From contig CAMYAK010000004.1 of NCBI GenBank assembly GCA_947253765.1, forward strand, positions 1 to 64,000: 64,000 bases of DNA, given 5' to 3'. The position numbers and the translations under genes were made by a program. Position 1 is the first letter of the stretch. Each line of letters begins with the position of its first letter. This document shows, one piece after another, positions 44,119 to 52,918 of the stretch. Source of the stretch: an uncultured Tissierellia bacterium. Lineage in GTDB: Bacteria; Bacillota; Clostridia; Tissierellales; Peptoniphilaceae. Under the pieces are notes generated by a model. The model did no database searches and was not told where the DNA came from. It saw nothing but the letters and a program-made list of their open reading frames with translations.

Positions 44119-44187
44119 TTAGGACAAGACCCCTGCCATTTGTGATGGTATAATATTGATATATTGCAATAAGTCGGGAGATAGTTG

Positions 44188-44442
44188 ATGAGAATAGATA
44201 AGTTTTTAAAAAATTCGAGAATAATAAAGAGGCGGACCGTTGCCAAAGAGGCCTGCGACGGCGGAAGGGTCAAGATAAATGAGGCTCAGGCCAAGGCGGG
44301 GAGTGAAGTTAAGGCGGGAGACCTTGTTGAAATATCATTTGCTAAGGGACCCATGAAATTCAAGGTATTATCTACTCCTGAGATAGTGAAAAAAGACCAG
44401 GCACAGGACCTGTATGAAGTCGTGGAGGTGAAAAATGAGTAA
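44188..44442 (+). CDS. rqcP: S4-domain RNA-binding protein RqcP (YabO/HslR-like)
   Basis: An 84-residue S4 protein. The S4 fold starts at once: MRIDKFLKNSRIIKRRT, then AKEACDGGRVKINE. RqcP stabilises the P-site tRNA on obstructed 60S-like 50S subunits during RqcH-driven alanine tailing. Assignment rests on size, sequence pattern and position before divIC, as in Bacillus. ATG 44188 fits the GGGAGATAG site better than the TTG one codon earlier. The end overlaps divIC by 8 bp. Confidence 0.88.
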   Translation: MRIDKFLKNSRIIKRRTVAKEACDGGRVKINEAQAKAGSEVKAGDLVEISFAKGPMKFKVLSTPEIVKKDQAQDLYEVVEVKNE

Positions 44443-45175
44443 GTTTCGTTCAATTCTTCCGGATCAGTCGGGAAGGAATCCAAATCAAAGGCCCGGGAAT
44501 GCGCCGAGGGATTATAAAACAAACCGTTACGGTAGCGGAAGAAGGCCGGAACAAAGGGATCGGGCATATGAAGCGGGGGCAAGGCGTCGCCCGAGGAATT
44601 TAGGTCCCGGACTTTCCCGTTCCAAGAAGTCTTCACAATATATTTATTATGCAATACTGGGCTTTATAGTCCTTCTTATAGTTTGGGCCGGATGGAGACT
44701 TGTAAAGACATCCAGAAATCTCAAGGAAGTAAGACTCAAGCAGGAGAGCTTGGAAGAAGAAAAACAGCAGCTCCAGACATCCGTAAATGAGCTTAAGAAC
44801 CAGCTTAAGTTGGTCAATACGGATGAATATATTGAGCAATATGCCCACGATAAGCTGGGAATGATCAGGCCCAACGAAATCCTGGTTCAAACAGCGGATG
44901 GAAAGTATCAGATCAACCAGGCTGCCCTGGCCGCCCTAAACGGCGGTAGGACCAATAGCGAAAATAACGGTGAAGAAAACGGAGAGACCAACGGGGAAAA
45001 CAACGGCACCGGAGAAAATAACAATACGGGAATAGACGGAAACAACAATCAGAACCCAAACAGCATTAATAACGGAAATAACAGCAACAATAAAAAGAAT
45101 AAAAAAACTACAAACAAAAATAACAATAGTACAAATAACAACAACTCCAATAATAAAAGTGTGGAAGGTCGGTAA
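44435..45175 (+). CDS. divIC: DivIC/FtsB-type septum formation initiator with long Asn-rich tail
   Basis: A 246-residue bitopic division protein. A basic Arg/Pro/Gly-rich cytoplasmic stretch (1-68) is followed by one membrane helix (about 69-90) and a Leu/Glu/Gln coiled coil (about 92-128). The family motif YIEQYAHDKLGMIRPNE then follows. The last 75 residues are an extracytoplasmic low-complexity tail of Asn, Gly, Glu, Thr and Lys that normal DivIC proteins (about 100-130 residues) lack. It works in the DivIB-FtsL-DivIC complex. It overlaps rqcP by 8 bp and tilS by one base. Confidence 0.88.
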   Translation: MSKFRSILPDQSGRNPNQRPGNAPRDYKTNRYGSGRRPEQRDRAYEAGARRRPRNLGPGLSRSKKSSQYIYYAILGFIVLLIVWAGWRLVKTSRNLKEVRLKQESLEEEKQQLQTSVNELKNQLKLVNTDEYIEQYAHDKLGMIRPNEILVQTADGKYQINQAALAALNGGRTNSENNGEENGETNGENNGTGENNNTGIDGNNNQNPNSINNGNNSNNKKNKKTTNKNNNSTNNNNSNNKSVEGR

Positions 45176-46767
45176 TGTCTTCAGCTTTTAAAAAGAGAGA
45201 AAGTGGCCTATTGACGTTTTTTAAAAGTAGCTGGGGAAAGGGACGGATAGATGGCCCTTTTTGCCTTTATGTAGCCGTATCGGGCGGTGCCGACTCCATG
45301 GCCCTGCTGGATACGGCCTGTCATTTTTCCGACAGTCTCGTCGTAATGCACCTCAACCACCTTTTGAGGGGGAACCAGGCCGAAGAGGATATGAATTTTG
45401 TAGAAAACTACTGCAAGGCCAAAAATATAAATTTTATAAACAAGAGTGTTGATATAAAAGCCAAATCTAAAGAAGAGAATATTTCTGAGGAGTTGGCAGG
45501 AAGAAATGCCAGGTATGAGTTCTTTGAAGATGTAATGGCCCAAGATATTAAGTCAGGTAAAATCGGGACCCCGGTCCTCCTGACCGGCCACCACCTGGGG
45601 GACCAGGCGGAAACGGTCCTTTTACATATCTTTAGGGGGACAGGTCTTTCCGGGATTTCAGGAATGAGCTTATGGGAGGATCGGCAGGCAGTTAAGGGAG
45701 AAGTGGAGTTCGCCTATAAGATATTCAGGCCCTTGCTGGAATTCCCTAAAGAAGACTTGATGTCTTATTGTGAGAAACAAGGCATAGACTGGAGGGAAGA
45801 CCCCAGCAACCAATCAACGGAATATACAAGAAATGCTATAAGAAAGCTGATAATACCCAAGATTGAGCAGGAGATAAATCCAAATTTAAAGGATGGTCTA
45901 TTGAAGCTATCTCGGATTGCCAAGACTGAGCATGATTATATTGAAAAAGAAACTGAGCGGGCCTATATGACTTATGTTTTTGACGGCAGGAGCAAGACCG
46001 GAGTTGAGGCATATGAGGGCTCTTTCGAGGATGGGGGATACTATGAGAGAAGAAATGCAGCCCTGCTATCATCCATATCTTTGAACAAGAGGATTTTCGG
46101 CTTGGAGCATGAGGCAATTATAAGCAATCTTATAATTAAAATAATGGAAGAAATTTCAGGTCAATCCATGGATAAAGACAGGCAGATTCTCAGCTATGAT
46201 CGCATAAAAAATATTATTGAGCTGGGGGATTTGAATGTCGGAAAACGGATGGTTCTTTATGATATGATAATTCTATCTGATTTTTTCTCCCTGCAATTCA
46301 TAGGCAGGGAAGGAAGGGCTGATAACAGAGAACCGGCATCAAAAAGCTCGGCAGGAGAGCCTATTGAAATCCCATTGGAAATGCTTAAAAGAGGAGATGA
46401 TTTTTCTATTGAATGGGGCTTTCCTCATGGGAAAATTTTAGCGAGAAAATGCATGAAGATGCCTGATTTAAAAAGACTGAAAAATCCGCGTTTTTGTTAT
46501 CTTGATATAGGCGGACCGGAAAAGCTTTTTTTGAGAAGCGGCCAAGGCAATGAAGTTATGGAAAAATTCGGCGGCAGGAAGAAAGCTTTGAGGAAGATAT
46601 TTAATGAGTGGGAAATACCTTCAATTTTAAGGGAAAATTATCCGCTTCTCACCGACCGGGATAAAATTATTTGGATCCCGACAGCCGGAAGAAGCAGTCA
46701 TTTTCCTATAGTTGATGGCAGGCCAATTCTTGAACTGGAATGGAGGAGCACATGGACGAAGGATTGA
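45175..46767 (+). CDS. tilS: tRNA(Ile)-lysidine synthetase
   Basis: A 530-residue enzyme that converts C34 of the CAU-anticodon tRNA(Ile) to lysidine. The ATP-pyrophosphatase loop SGGADS is at 36-41, followed by HLNHLLRGNQAEED and TGHHLGDQAETVLLH. PLLEFPKEDLMSYCEKQGI and DPSNQSTEYTRNAIR are typical TilS stretches. The C-terminal TilS_C domain is present. It overlaps divIC by one base and hpt by 16 bp in the order conserved in Firmicutes. Confidence 0.95.
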   Translation: MSSAFKKRESGLLTFFKSSWGKGRIDGPFCLYVAVSGGADSMALLDTACHFSDSLVVMHLNHLLRGNQAEEDMNFVENYCKAKNINFINKSVDIKAKSKEENISEELAGRNARYEFFEDVMAQDIKSGKIGTPVLLTGHHLGDQAETVLLHIFRGTGLSGISGMSLWEDRQAVKGEVEFAYKIFRPLLEFPKEDLMSYCEKQGIDWREDPSNQSTEYTRNAIRKLIIPKIEQEINPNLKDGLLKLSRIAKTEHDYIEKETERAYMTYVFDGRSKTGVEAYEGSFEDGGYYERRNAALLSSISLNKRIFGLEHEAIISNLIIKIMEEISGQSMDKDRQILSYDRIKNIIELGDLNVGKRMVLYDMIILSDFFSLQFIGREGRADNREPASKSSAGEPIEIPLEMLKRGDDFSIEWGFPHGKILARKCMKMPDLKRLKNPRFCYLDIGGPEKLFLRSGQGNEVMEKFGGRKKALRKIFNEWEIPSILRENYPLLTDRDKIIWIPTAGRSSHFPIVDGRPILELEWRSTWTKD

Positions 46768-47306
46768 ACAAATTTGTAGATCGGGTACTTTTTACTAAAA
46801 AAGAGATCGCTGATAGGGTCGCTGAACTTGGCAAGCAGATTACAGAGTATTATGAAAAAGACAGTGCCGACCTGCTGCTTGTCTGTATACTTAAAGGCGG
46901 AGTTATGTTTATGACCGAGCTTATGAAGAATGTGGACTTGGACGTAGAAATCGACTTCATGTCCGTTGCTTCTTACGGGGCCAATACAGTCTCTTCAGGA
47001 GATGTAAGGATTATAAAGGATATTGAGAATCCATTTATGGGCAAGAATCTGTTGATAGTAGAGGATATCATCGATACAGGCTATACCCTCGATTATTTGA
47101 CCAAAAACCTAAAGGACAGGGGAGCCAAGTCGGTTAAAATTGCGGCCTTGCTTAATAAAGAGGGAAGAAGGGTGGTTGACCTTCATGGAGACTTTGTAGG
47201 TTTCGATATCCCGGATGAATATGTTATAGGCTACGGAATGGACTTTAACCAGAAATTGAGGAACTTGCCTTATGTTGCAACTCTAAAGGCCAGATATTAT
47301 AAGTAA
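46752..47306 (+). CDS. hpt: Hypoxanthine phosphoribosyltransferase
   Basis: A 184-residue purine-salvage enzyme that makes IMP and GMP from bases and PRPP. The PRPP loop LIVEDIIDTGYTLDYL carries the acidic pair, and FMSVASYG is the flexible loop. LKGGVMFM is motif I. ATG 46752 is chosen because GGAGG lies 5 bp upstream. A start four codons earlier would place this site inside the gene. It overlaps the tilS end. Confidence 0.94.
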   Translation: MDEGLNKFVDRVLFTKKEIADRVAELGKQITEYYEKDSADLLLVCILKGGVMFMTELMKNVDLDVEIDFMSVASYGANTVSSGDVRIIKDIENPFMGKNLLIVEDIIDTGYTLDYLTKNLKDRGAKSVKIAALLNKEGRRVVDLHGDFVGFDIPDEYVIGYGMDFNQKLRNLPYVATLKARYYK

Positions 47307-47333
47307 TTGAACAGATAAAGGATTAATAAACTG

Positions 47334-49202
47334 ATGACAAATAACAATAACAGGAACCCAAACACCAGGCTGTTGATTAGCTATTTAATACCCATAGCTA
47401 TTATTGCCGCTTTTTTGTTTTTCTCACAGCCCTGGCAAAATAACAATAAACAGGAAATCACCCACGGCAAGCTGATTGAGCAGCTGTCGGGCGATCAGGT
47501 CAAGAGCCTGGTATATCAAGGGGATAAACTCAGGGGCGTTCTTAATGATAAGGACAAAACCACCTTTGAGGTTGTAATCCCCAACACCTATTTCCCGGAT
47601 TTCTATGACCAATATATAAAGCAGAAGGTTGAGACGGGAAAGATTGACATGGTCTTTGAGTCTGTGCCTGAGCCCAATATTTTCATATCTATGTTGCCCG
47701 ACATAATATTTTTGGGAATAATGTTCTTCCTGCTTTTCAGCTTTTTCAAGAGGACCACTAACCAATCCGGTGTGGCCAGCTTCGGGAAAAGCAAGGCCGT
47801 TCTTAATAAAGGCAATTTAAAGAAAGTAACCTTTAAAGATGTGGCCGGGCTTAAAGAAGAAAAAGAAGAATTGGGCGAAGTCGTTGATTTCCTTAAAAAT
47901 CCAAAGAAATATGTGGACATCGGAGCCAGGATCCCAAAGGGTATCCTTATGGTGGGGCCGCCGGGAACTGGAAAGACTTATCTTTCAAGGGCTGTAGCCG
48001 GAGAAGCCGGTGTTCCTTTCTATACAATTTCCGGATCCGATTTTGTAGAGATGTTCGTAGGTGTTGGTGCTTCAAGGGTCAGGGACCTGTTTAAGGAGGC
48101 TAAGAAAAATTCACCGTGCATAGTCTTTATAGACGAGATAGATGCTGTCGGACGTAGAAGAGGTGCAGGACTTGGCGGGGGCAATGATGAAAGAGAGCAG
48201 ACCCTGAACCAGCTCCTTGTAGAGATGGACGGCTTCGATGTCAATGAAGGCATAATAATAATGGCCGCAACAAACAGGCCGGACATCTTGGATCCGGCCC
48301 TGCTCAGACCCGGAAGGTTTGATAGGAGGGTCCTGGTCGGAATGCCGGATTCCCATGAGAGGGAAGAAATCTTAAAGGTCCACCTGAGAAATAAAAAAGT
48401 TGCCGATGATGTTGATATGGATGCACTGGGAAGGCAGACGGCGGGATTTACACCGGCTGATTTGGAAAACATGGCCAATGAAGCGGCCTTATTGACAGCC
48501 AGAGCGAATAGGACTGAAATAGACATGCCGACTTTTGAAGAGGCTGCTATTAAAGTCCAGGCCGGACCGGAAAAGAAATCCAGAAGAGTTCTGGAGAAGG
48601 AAAGACAATTGACGGCCTATCATGAGGCGGGCCACGCTATTGTTACAAGGGCCCTGCCCACAACGGATACGGTTAATCTCATAACGATTGTGCCAAGGGG
48701 TATGGCCGGAGGATTTACATCCTTCCTGCCTGAAGATGACCTTACCTTTATGTCAAAAAAATATATGCTTGTCGACCTCGTATCATTTTTGGGCGGCAGG
48801 GCGGCTGAGCAGGTTTATCTTGACGATATTTCAACCGGAGCCGCCAATGACATAGAAAGAGCAACCAAGGTTGCCCGAGATATGATTGTAAGGTACGGCA
48901 TGAGCGGCAAGCTGGGTCCCGTGGCCTATGAAGAGGACAAGGACGATATTTTCCTGGGCAATGACTTTGGAAGGGTCAGGAACTATTCTGAAGAAACAGC
49001 CAGGGAAATTGATAAGGAAGTAAGCAATCTCATGAACTCTTCATATAAGACTGCAATAGAGATTTTGGAAGGAAACAGGGAACTTATGGAAGAGCTTACA
49101 AAGCTTCTTTTAGATAAAGAAACAGTAAGGCGCGAAGAGTTTGAAAAGCTCTTTATTGAATTCGGAAAAGAATATGATATGGAGAGAGGAGAATTTGTAT
49201 GA
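47334..49202 (+). CDS. ftsH: ATP-dependent zinc metalloprotease FtsH
   Basis: A 622-residue membrane AAA+ protease, hexameric, that degrades membrane and short-lived cytosolic proteins. Two helices at about 12-27 and 120-140 flank a short external domain. Walker A is GPPGTGKT (208-215), Walker B is FIDEIDAVG and the second region of homology includes NRPDILDPALLRPGRFDR. The zinc site is HEAGH (430-434). It starts 27 bp after hpt and overlaps the next gene by 4 bp. Confidence 0.97.
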   Translation: MTNNNNRNPNTRLLISYLIPIAIIAAFLFFSQPWQNNNKQEITHGKLIEQLSGDQVKSLVYQGDKLRGVLNDKDKTTFEVVIPNTYFPDFYDQYIKQKVETGKIDMVFESVPEPNIFISMLPDIIFLGIMFFLLFSFFKRTTNQSGVASFGKSKAVLNKGNLKKVTFKDVAGLKEEKEELGEVVDFLKNPKKYVDIGARIPKGILMVGPPGTGKTYLSRAVAGEAGVPFYTISGSDFVEMFVGVGASRVRDLFKEAKKNSPCIVFIDEIDAVGRRRGAGLGGGNDEREQTLNQLLVEMDGFDVNEGIIIMAATNRPDILDPALLRPGRFDRRVLVGMPDSHEREEILKVHLRNKKVADDVDMDALGRQTAGFTPADLENMANEAALLTARANRTEIDMPTFEEAAIKVQAGPEKKSRRVLEKERQLTAYHEAGHAIVTRALPTTDTVNLITIVPRGMAGGFTSFLPEDDLTFMSKKYMLVDLVSFLGGRAAEQVYLDDISTGAANDIERATKVARDMIVRYGMSGKLGPVAYEEDKDDIFLGNDFGRVRNYSEETAREIDKEVSNLMNSSYKTAIEILEGNRELMEELTKLLLDKETVRREEFEKLFIEFGKEYDMERGEFV

Positions 49203-49729
49203 CAATCGTAAAAGCTGCGGGCCAAGGAGCAAGCCCTACAAATCTCTTCAGTGCAATTGGAAACCTGAGCATAATAAGCATAATATATGGGGCCCTGCTG
49301 GTTTTCTTCCTTTATAAAATCATAAAGGGGAAGTCAATGGAGAAGCAGTTGGAAGGACCTATCTACACTATAAAAAGAGGAAACAGGAAATCCACATTTT
49401 TCATATGCGTGCTTATGGCGGGAATGGGCGTGATTTCCTTTGTGGGAGGGCAAAAGCTCGACGGGGTTGTTATGATCCTTTTGGCCTTTGTTTTCTTCTT
49501 CTACAACATGATAGAAATTAAATTGGGACAAAACGGCTTGATTGCCGACAATATTTTTATAGAGTGGAAAGAGATAAGACAATGGGGCTGGGATACCAAT
49601 AGAGGTGATCTCATATATGTAACAAAAGAAAGAGGCAAGGCCCCGACCAAGTCAAGCATCCATATAGGCAAGGAACATATTGAAGAGGTTAATAAGCATA
49701 TCCGCCGCTTAAAACTTGGCAAAGAATAG
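49199..49729 (+). CDS. Membrane protein with C-terminal PH-like domain (DUF5673-like)
   Basis: A 176-residue protein with three hydrophobic segments (about 22-42, 62-80, 85-102) and a soluble C-terminal part (about 105-176). The latter, IKLGQNGLIADNIFIEWKEI, with following QWGW and basic residues, resembles the DUF5673 / PH-like domain of small membrane proteins. Function unknown. It overlaps ftsH by 4 bp, so it may be an accessory of the protease or just co-transcribed. Confidence 0.6.
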   Translation: MTIVKAAGQGASPTNLFSAIGNLSIISIIYGALLVFFLYKIIKGKSMEKQLEGPIYTIKRGNRKSTFFICVLMAGMGVISFVGGQKLDGVVMILLAFVFFFYNMIEIKLGQNGLIADNIFIEWKEIRQWGWDTNRGDLIYVTKERGKAPTKSSIHIGKEHIEEVNKHIRRLKLGKE

Positions 49730-49751
49730 CAGAACTTAGGAAGGTAATGTT

Positions 49752-51377
49752 ATGTCTAAATTTATTTTTGTGACCGGAGGGGTTGTTTCCGGCATTGGAA
49801 AGGGAATTTCAGCCGCAAGCGTCGGAAGGCTGTTGAAGGATAACGGCTATTCAGTATTTATGCAAAAATTTGACCCCTACCTGAATGTTGATCCGGGAAC
49901 TATGAGCCCCTACCAACATGGGGAGGTCTATGTTACAAGAGATGGCGGTGAGACCGACCTGGATCTTGGACACTATGAGAGATTTATAGATGAGGAGTTG
50001 ACCAAGAATTCTTCCATAACTTCCGGAAAAATTTACAGCACGGTTATAAATAAGGAAAGACAGGGCCTTTATGAGGGGAAGACTGTACAGGTAATCCCCC
50101 ATGTCACGGATGAGATAAAAGACAAGGTCTTCAGGGTTGCGGAAGAAAGCGAAGCTGATTTTATAATTACGGAAATTGGGGGAACGGTGGGAGATATAGA
50201 ATCCCAGCCCTTCATTGAAGCCATAAGGCAGATCCACTCAATGCAGCCCGAGAACGTTATGTTCATACATACGGTGCTGATCCCCAATATACCATGCACT
50301 GATGAATTGAAGACCAAGCCGGCCCAGCACTCATTTAAAGAGCTCATGAGCTATGGAATAAAGCCGGATGTTTTCATACTTAGGGCGGCTGAAGAGATAA
50401 CCGATGAGATTTTTGAAAAGATTTCTCTTTTCTGCGACCTGCCTAAAGAAGCGATTATAGAGTCAAAGAATGTCGACCTTATATATGAGGTTCCTCTGGT
50501 ATTCCATGCCCAGAACCTGGACTCTTATATCTTGAAGCACTTCGGTCTGAAATCAAAGGCCGATAAAATTGGCGAATGGAAGGCCATGTGTGAGAAATTC
50601 AAGAAGGCCGATAAAGAAATAAGAATAGCCCTGGTCGGCAAGTATACCAAGCTCAGGGATGCCTATCTCTCAGTGTATGAGGCTTTAGCTGATGCAGGCT
50701 ACAATCTGGGTGCCAAGACCACGGTCAAGTATATTGATGCGGAAAAAATAAACAAAGATAACGTTAAAGATAAGCTTAAGGGCATGGACGGAATCTTGGT
50801 TCCCGGCGGATTCGGTGAGCGGGGGATTGAAGGTATGCTCATTGCAATTGAGTATGCAAGAAAGAATGACCTGCCCTTCCTGGGAATCTGTCTGGGCATG
50901 CAGCTTTGTGTTGTCGAGGCGGCAAGGAACGAGCTTGGGCTTAAAGACGCTTCTTCCACGGAATTTGATCGTAATACTCCTTACCCTGTGCTACATCTTC
51001 TGGAAGACCAGGATGAGGGCGGAAAGATAGGGGGAACCCTTAGACTTGGAAACCAGGATTTCCACGTAAAAGAGAACTCTTTGGCCTATAAACTTTATGG
51101 CGATGACAATATTGTGGAACGCCATAGGCACAGGTATGAAGTAAATAATAAATACGTAGATATGATTGAGGAGGGATCCGGGCTTGTATTCTCAGGTATT
51201 AAACTTTCCCACAATCTCATGGAAATCGTGGAAAGACCTGATCAAACATTTTTCATAGCAAGCCAATTCCATCCGGAATTCAGGTCAAGACCCAATTCTC
51301 CCCATCCTCTATTTGTGGGGCTTATAAAGAGTTGCTTAAAGGTCAAGGAAAACAAGAAAGAAGTTAAGGTTAAATAG
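49752..51377 (+). CDS. pyrG: CTP synthase
   Basis: A 541-residue enzyme that aminates UTP to CTP with glutamine. The N-terminal amidoligase opens FIFVTGGVVSGIGKGISAAS (nucleotide loop), with YLNVDPGTMSPYQHGEV and ETDLDLGHYERF. The C-terminal glutamine amidotransferase carries catalytic Cys in GICLGMQ and His/Glu in QFHPEF. AGGAAGG precedes the start. CTP supply suits the CDP-alcohol chemistry of the envelope locus, but no direct link is shown. A structured leader RNA follows. Confidence 0.97.
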   Translation: MSKFIFVTGGVVSGIGKGISAASVGRLLKDNGYSVFMQKFDPYLNVDPGTMSPYQHGEVYVTRDGGETDLDLGHYERFIDEELTKNSSITSGKIYSTVINKERQGLYEGKTVQVIPHVTDEIKDKVFRVAEESEADFIITEIGGTVGDIESQPFIEAIRQIHSMQPENVMFIHTVLIPNIPCTDELKTKPAQHSFKELMSYGIKPDVFILRAAEEITDEIFEKISLFCDLPKEAIIESKNVDLIYEVPLVFHAQNLDSYILKHFGLKSKADKIGEWKAMCEKFKKADKEIRIALVGKYTKLRDAYLSVYEALADAGYNLGAKTTVKYIDAEKINKDNVKDKLKGMDGILVPGGFGERGIEGMLIAIEYARKNDLPFLGICLGMQLCVVEAARNELGLKDASSTEFDRNTPYPVLHLLEDQDEGGKIGGTLRLGNQDFHVKENSLAYKLYGDDNIVERHRHRYEVNNKYVDMIEEGSGLVFSGIKLSHNLMEIVERPDQTFFIASQFHPEFRSRPNSPHPLFVGLIKSCLKVKENKKEVKVK

Positions 51378-51389
51378 CCTTACTCATAA

Positions 51390-51487
51390 CCAAGCGGACC
51401 GCAAGGCCGCTATGGTAAAAGGAATTTTATTGGAATGTAGGGGCCTCAGGGCTAAGTGACCGGCATCTTAGTGAGCCGGATCGGAGG
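51390..51487 (+). promoter_or_regulatory. Unassigned structured leader RNA (hairpin plus H-type pseudoknot) ahead of panT-coaX
   Basis: First, a hairpin: CCAAGCGG-a-CC (51390-51400) with GG-CCGCT-a-TGG (51405-51415) and a GCAA tetraloop. Then interleaved helices: CTAAG (51452-51456) with CTTAG (51467-51471), and CCGGC (51460-51464) with GCCGG (51475-51479). Their crossed order makes a perfect H-type pseudoknot. It ends 3 bp before the Shine-Dalgarno GGAGG (51483-51487). The second stem can extend through GA/TC over a bulged A to 51482. CCTC (51444-51447) could mask the ribosome site instead. I recognise no named riboswitch class. Confidence 0.65.
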
Positions 51488-51492
51488 TTAAG

Positions 51493-52089
51493 ATGAACAG
51501 TAACGACAGATTTTTTAACGCAAAGAACATCTCAAAACTGGCAGTGTTTATAGCCATAATGCTTGTGATCAACATAACCCACCTGGGCTATTTCACCATA
51601 GGGGTTATTTCGGTCACTTCCATGCACATACCGGTGGTTATAGGAGCCTTATATGGAGGCTGGAAATATGGATCAATTCTGGGCCTGGCCTTCGGTTTAA
51701 CTTCTTTCTTCAGAGCAATGAGGGGAGAAGCCGGGCTTATGACCCCATTTTTGATGAATCCTATCGTATCAGTGGCGACAAGGGTTGCTTTCGGATTTTT
51801 TGTAGGATGGTTGGGAGAAAAGCTTAGGGGCAAGCCAAAATTTGTCCACTATGCAGTTCCGGCATTTTTGGGAACAGTCCTACACACCTGTATGGTTATG
51901 GGATCTATCTACTTTATTTATGCTAATGATTTAATGAAGATAACCGGCAAAACCTTAAAGGCGGTCCAAGTTATGGTATTAACGGTTTTCGGCACGAACG
52001 GTATCCCGGAGGCTATATTCGCTGCCATACTTGCGGTCATAATATGCGGAGCCTTGGAGGCCGGTAGGAAAAACAAGGAAAGAATATGA
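51493..52089 (+). CDS. panT: ECF transporter S component, probable pantothenate (PanT)
   Basis: A 198-residue membrane protein with six helices, the fold of a substrate-binding ECF S component. It has the ITHLGYFTIGVISVTSMHIPV opening (split by the first helix) and GGWKYGSILGLAFGLTSFF. Overlap of 4 bp with coaX, the first step of CoA synthesis from pantothenate, makes pantothenate the best substrate guess. It needs a shared EcfT/EcfA module encoded elsewhere. The start is set by GGAGG 5 bp upstream, directly beside the leader pseudoknot. Confidence 0.78.
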   Translation: MNSNDRFFNAKNISKLAVFIAIMLVINITHLGYFTIGVISVTSMHIPVVIGALYGGWKYGSILGLAFGLTSFFRAMRGEAGLMTPFLMNPIVSVATRVAFGFFVGWLGEKLRGKPKFVHYAVPAFLGTVLHTCMVMGSIYFIYANDLMKITGKTLKAVQVMVLTVFGTNGIPEAIFAAILAVIICGALEAGRKNKERI

Positions 52090-52916
52090 GCGACAAAGAT
52101 CAGAAAGAACCGGGATCGAGGCTGCTGACCCTGGACGTTGGAAACACAAATCTCACGTGGGGAATTTTTAAGGGCCAAAAGCTTGAGCACCAATGGAGAA
52201 CCCAGACAAATGTAGTTAAAACTTCAGATGAGTACGGTATAGAGCTCGAGGGAATTCTTAACCACTTCAACTATAAGCGTGAGCACATAAAGGATGCCAT
52301 AATCGGCTCAGTAGTTCCTGTTTTGAACCATAGGTTCAATTCTATGATGACCAGATTTTTGAAAATCTCACCATATATTGTCGGCGAGGGTACCAAGACC
52401 GGGATTCCCATAAAAATGGATAATCCTAAAGATGTCGGATCGGACAGGATCATTAATGCGGTAGCCGGCTTTGAGAAATATGGGGGCCCCTTGGTGATTA
52501 TAGATATAGGAACGGCCATTACCCACGATGTCGTATCGTCGGATGGGGCATATTTGGGGGGATCAATTGCCCCCGGGGTCAGCATGGGGGCCGATGGCCT
52601 TACATCAAGGACTGCGAAATTGCCCAAGGTTGAACTTCAACTCCTGGACCATGCCATAGGCAAAAATACAATAGAGGCCATGCAAATAGGTATTGTTCAG
52701 GGTTATCTTGGAATGGTTGACCATTTAACTGAAATTATTGTCCGGGAAATTAAGGAGAAAGAGTCTGTTGACCGGGTCAGGGTAGTTGCTACGGGCGGCT
52801 ATTCAAGCCTGCTTTCAAAGAATTCGAAATACATAGAGATAGTTGACAAGGACCTGACCCTGGATGGACTGAGAATAATATATGAGAAGACTTTGAAGGC
52901 AAGAAGAATTAGTTAA
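52086..52916 (+). CDS. coaX: Type III pantothenate kinase
   Basis: A 276-residue kinase that makes 4'-phosphopantothenate, entering CoA synthesis. The phosphate loop DVGNTNLTWG opens the ASKHA fold. Further family residues are PKDVGSDRIINA, DIGTAITHD and GGSIAPGVSMG. The third of these usually reads DFGTATTFD, so the enzyme departs slightly from the commoner form. Type III enzymes are not feedback-inhibited by CoA, so control is more likely at expression, for which the leader RNA is a candidate. It overlaps panT by 4 bp; dus follows at once. Confidence 0.95.
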   Translation: MSDKDQKEPGSRLLTLDVGNTNLTWGIFKGQKLEHQWRTQTNVVKTSDEYGIELEGILNHFNYKREHIKDAIIGSVVPVLNHRFNSMMTRFLKISPYIVGEGTKTGIPIKMDNPKDVGSDRIINAVAGFEKYGGPLVIIDIGTAITHDVVSSDGAYLGGSIAPGVSMGADGLTSRTAKLPKVELQLLDHAIGKNTIEAMQIGIVQGYLGMVDHLTEIIVREIKEKESVDRVRVVATGGYSSLLSKNSKYIEIVDKDLTLDGLRIIYEKTLKARRIS

Positions 52917-52918
52917 AG

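Noticed and set aside
51378..51492. panT leader considered as a T-box, TPP, tetrahydrofolate or preQ1 element
   Set aside because: No T-box AGGGTGG sequence, no TPP CTGAGA or folate core, and spacing unlike preQ1-I/II; therefore left unassigned.
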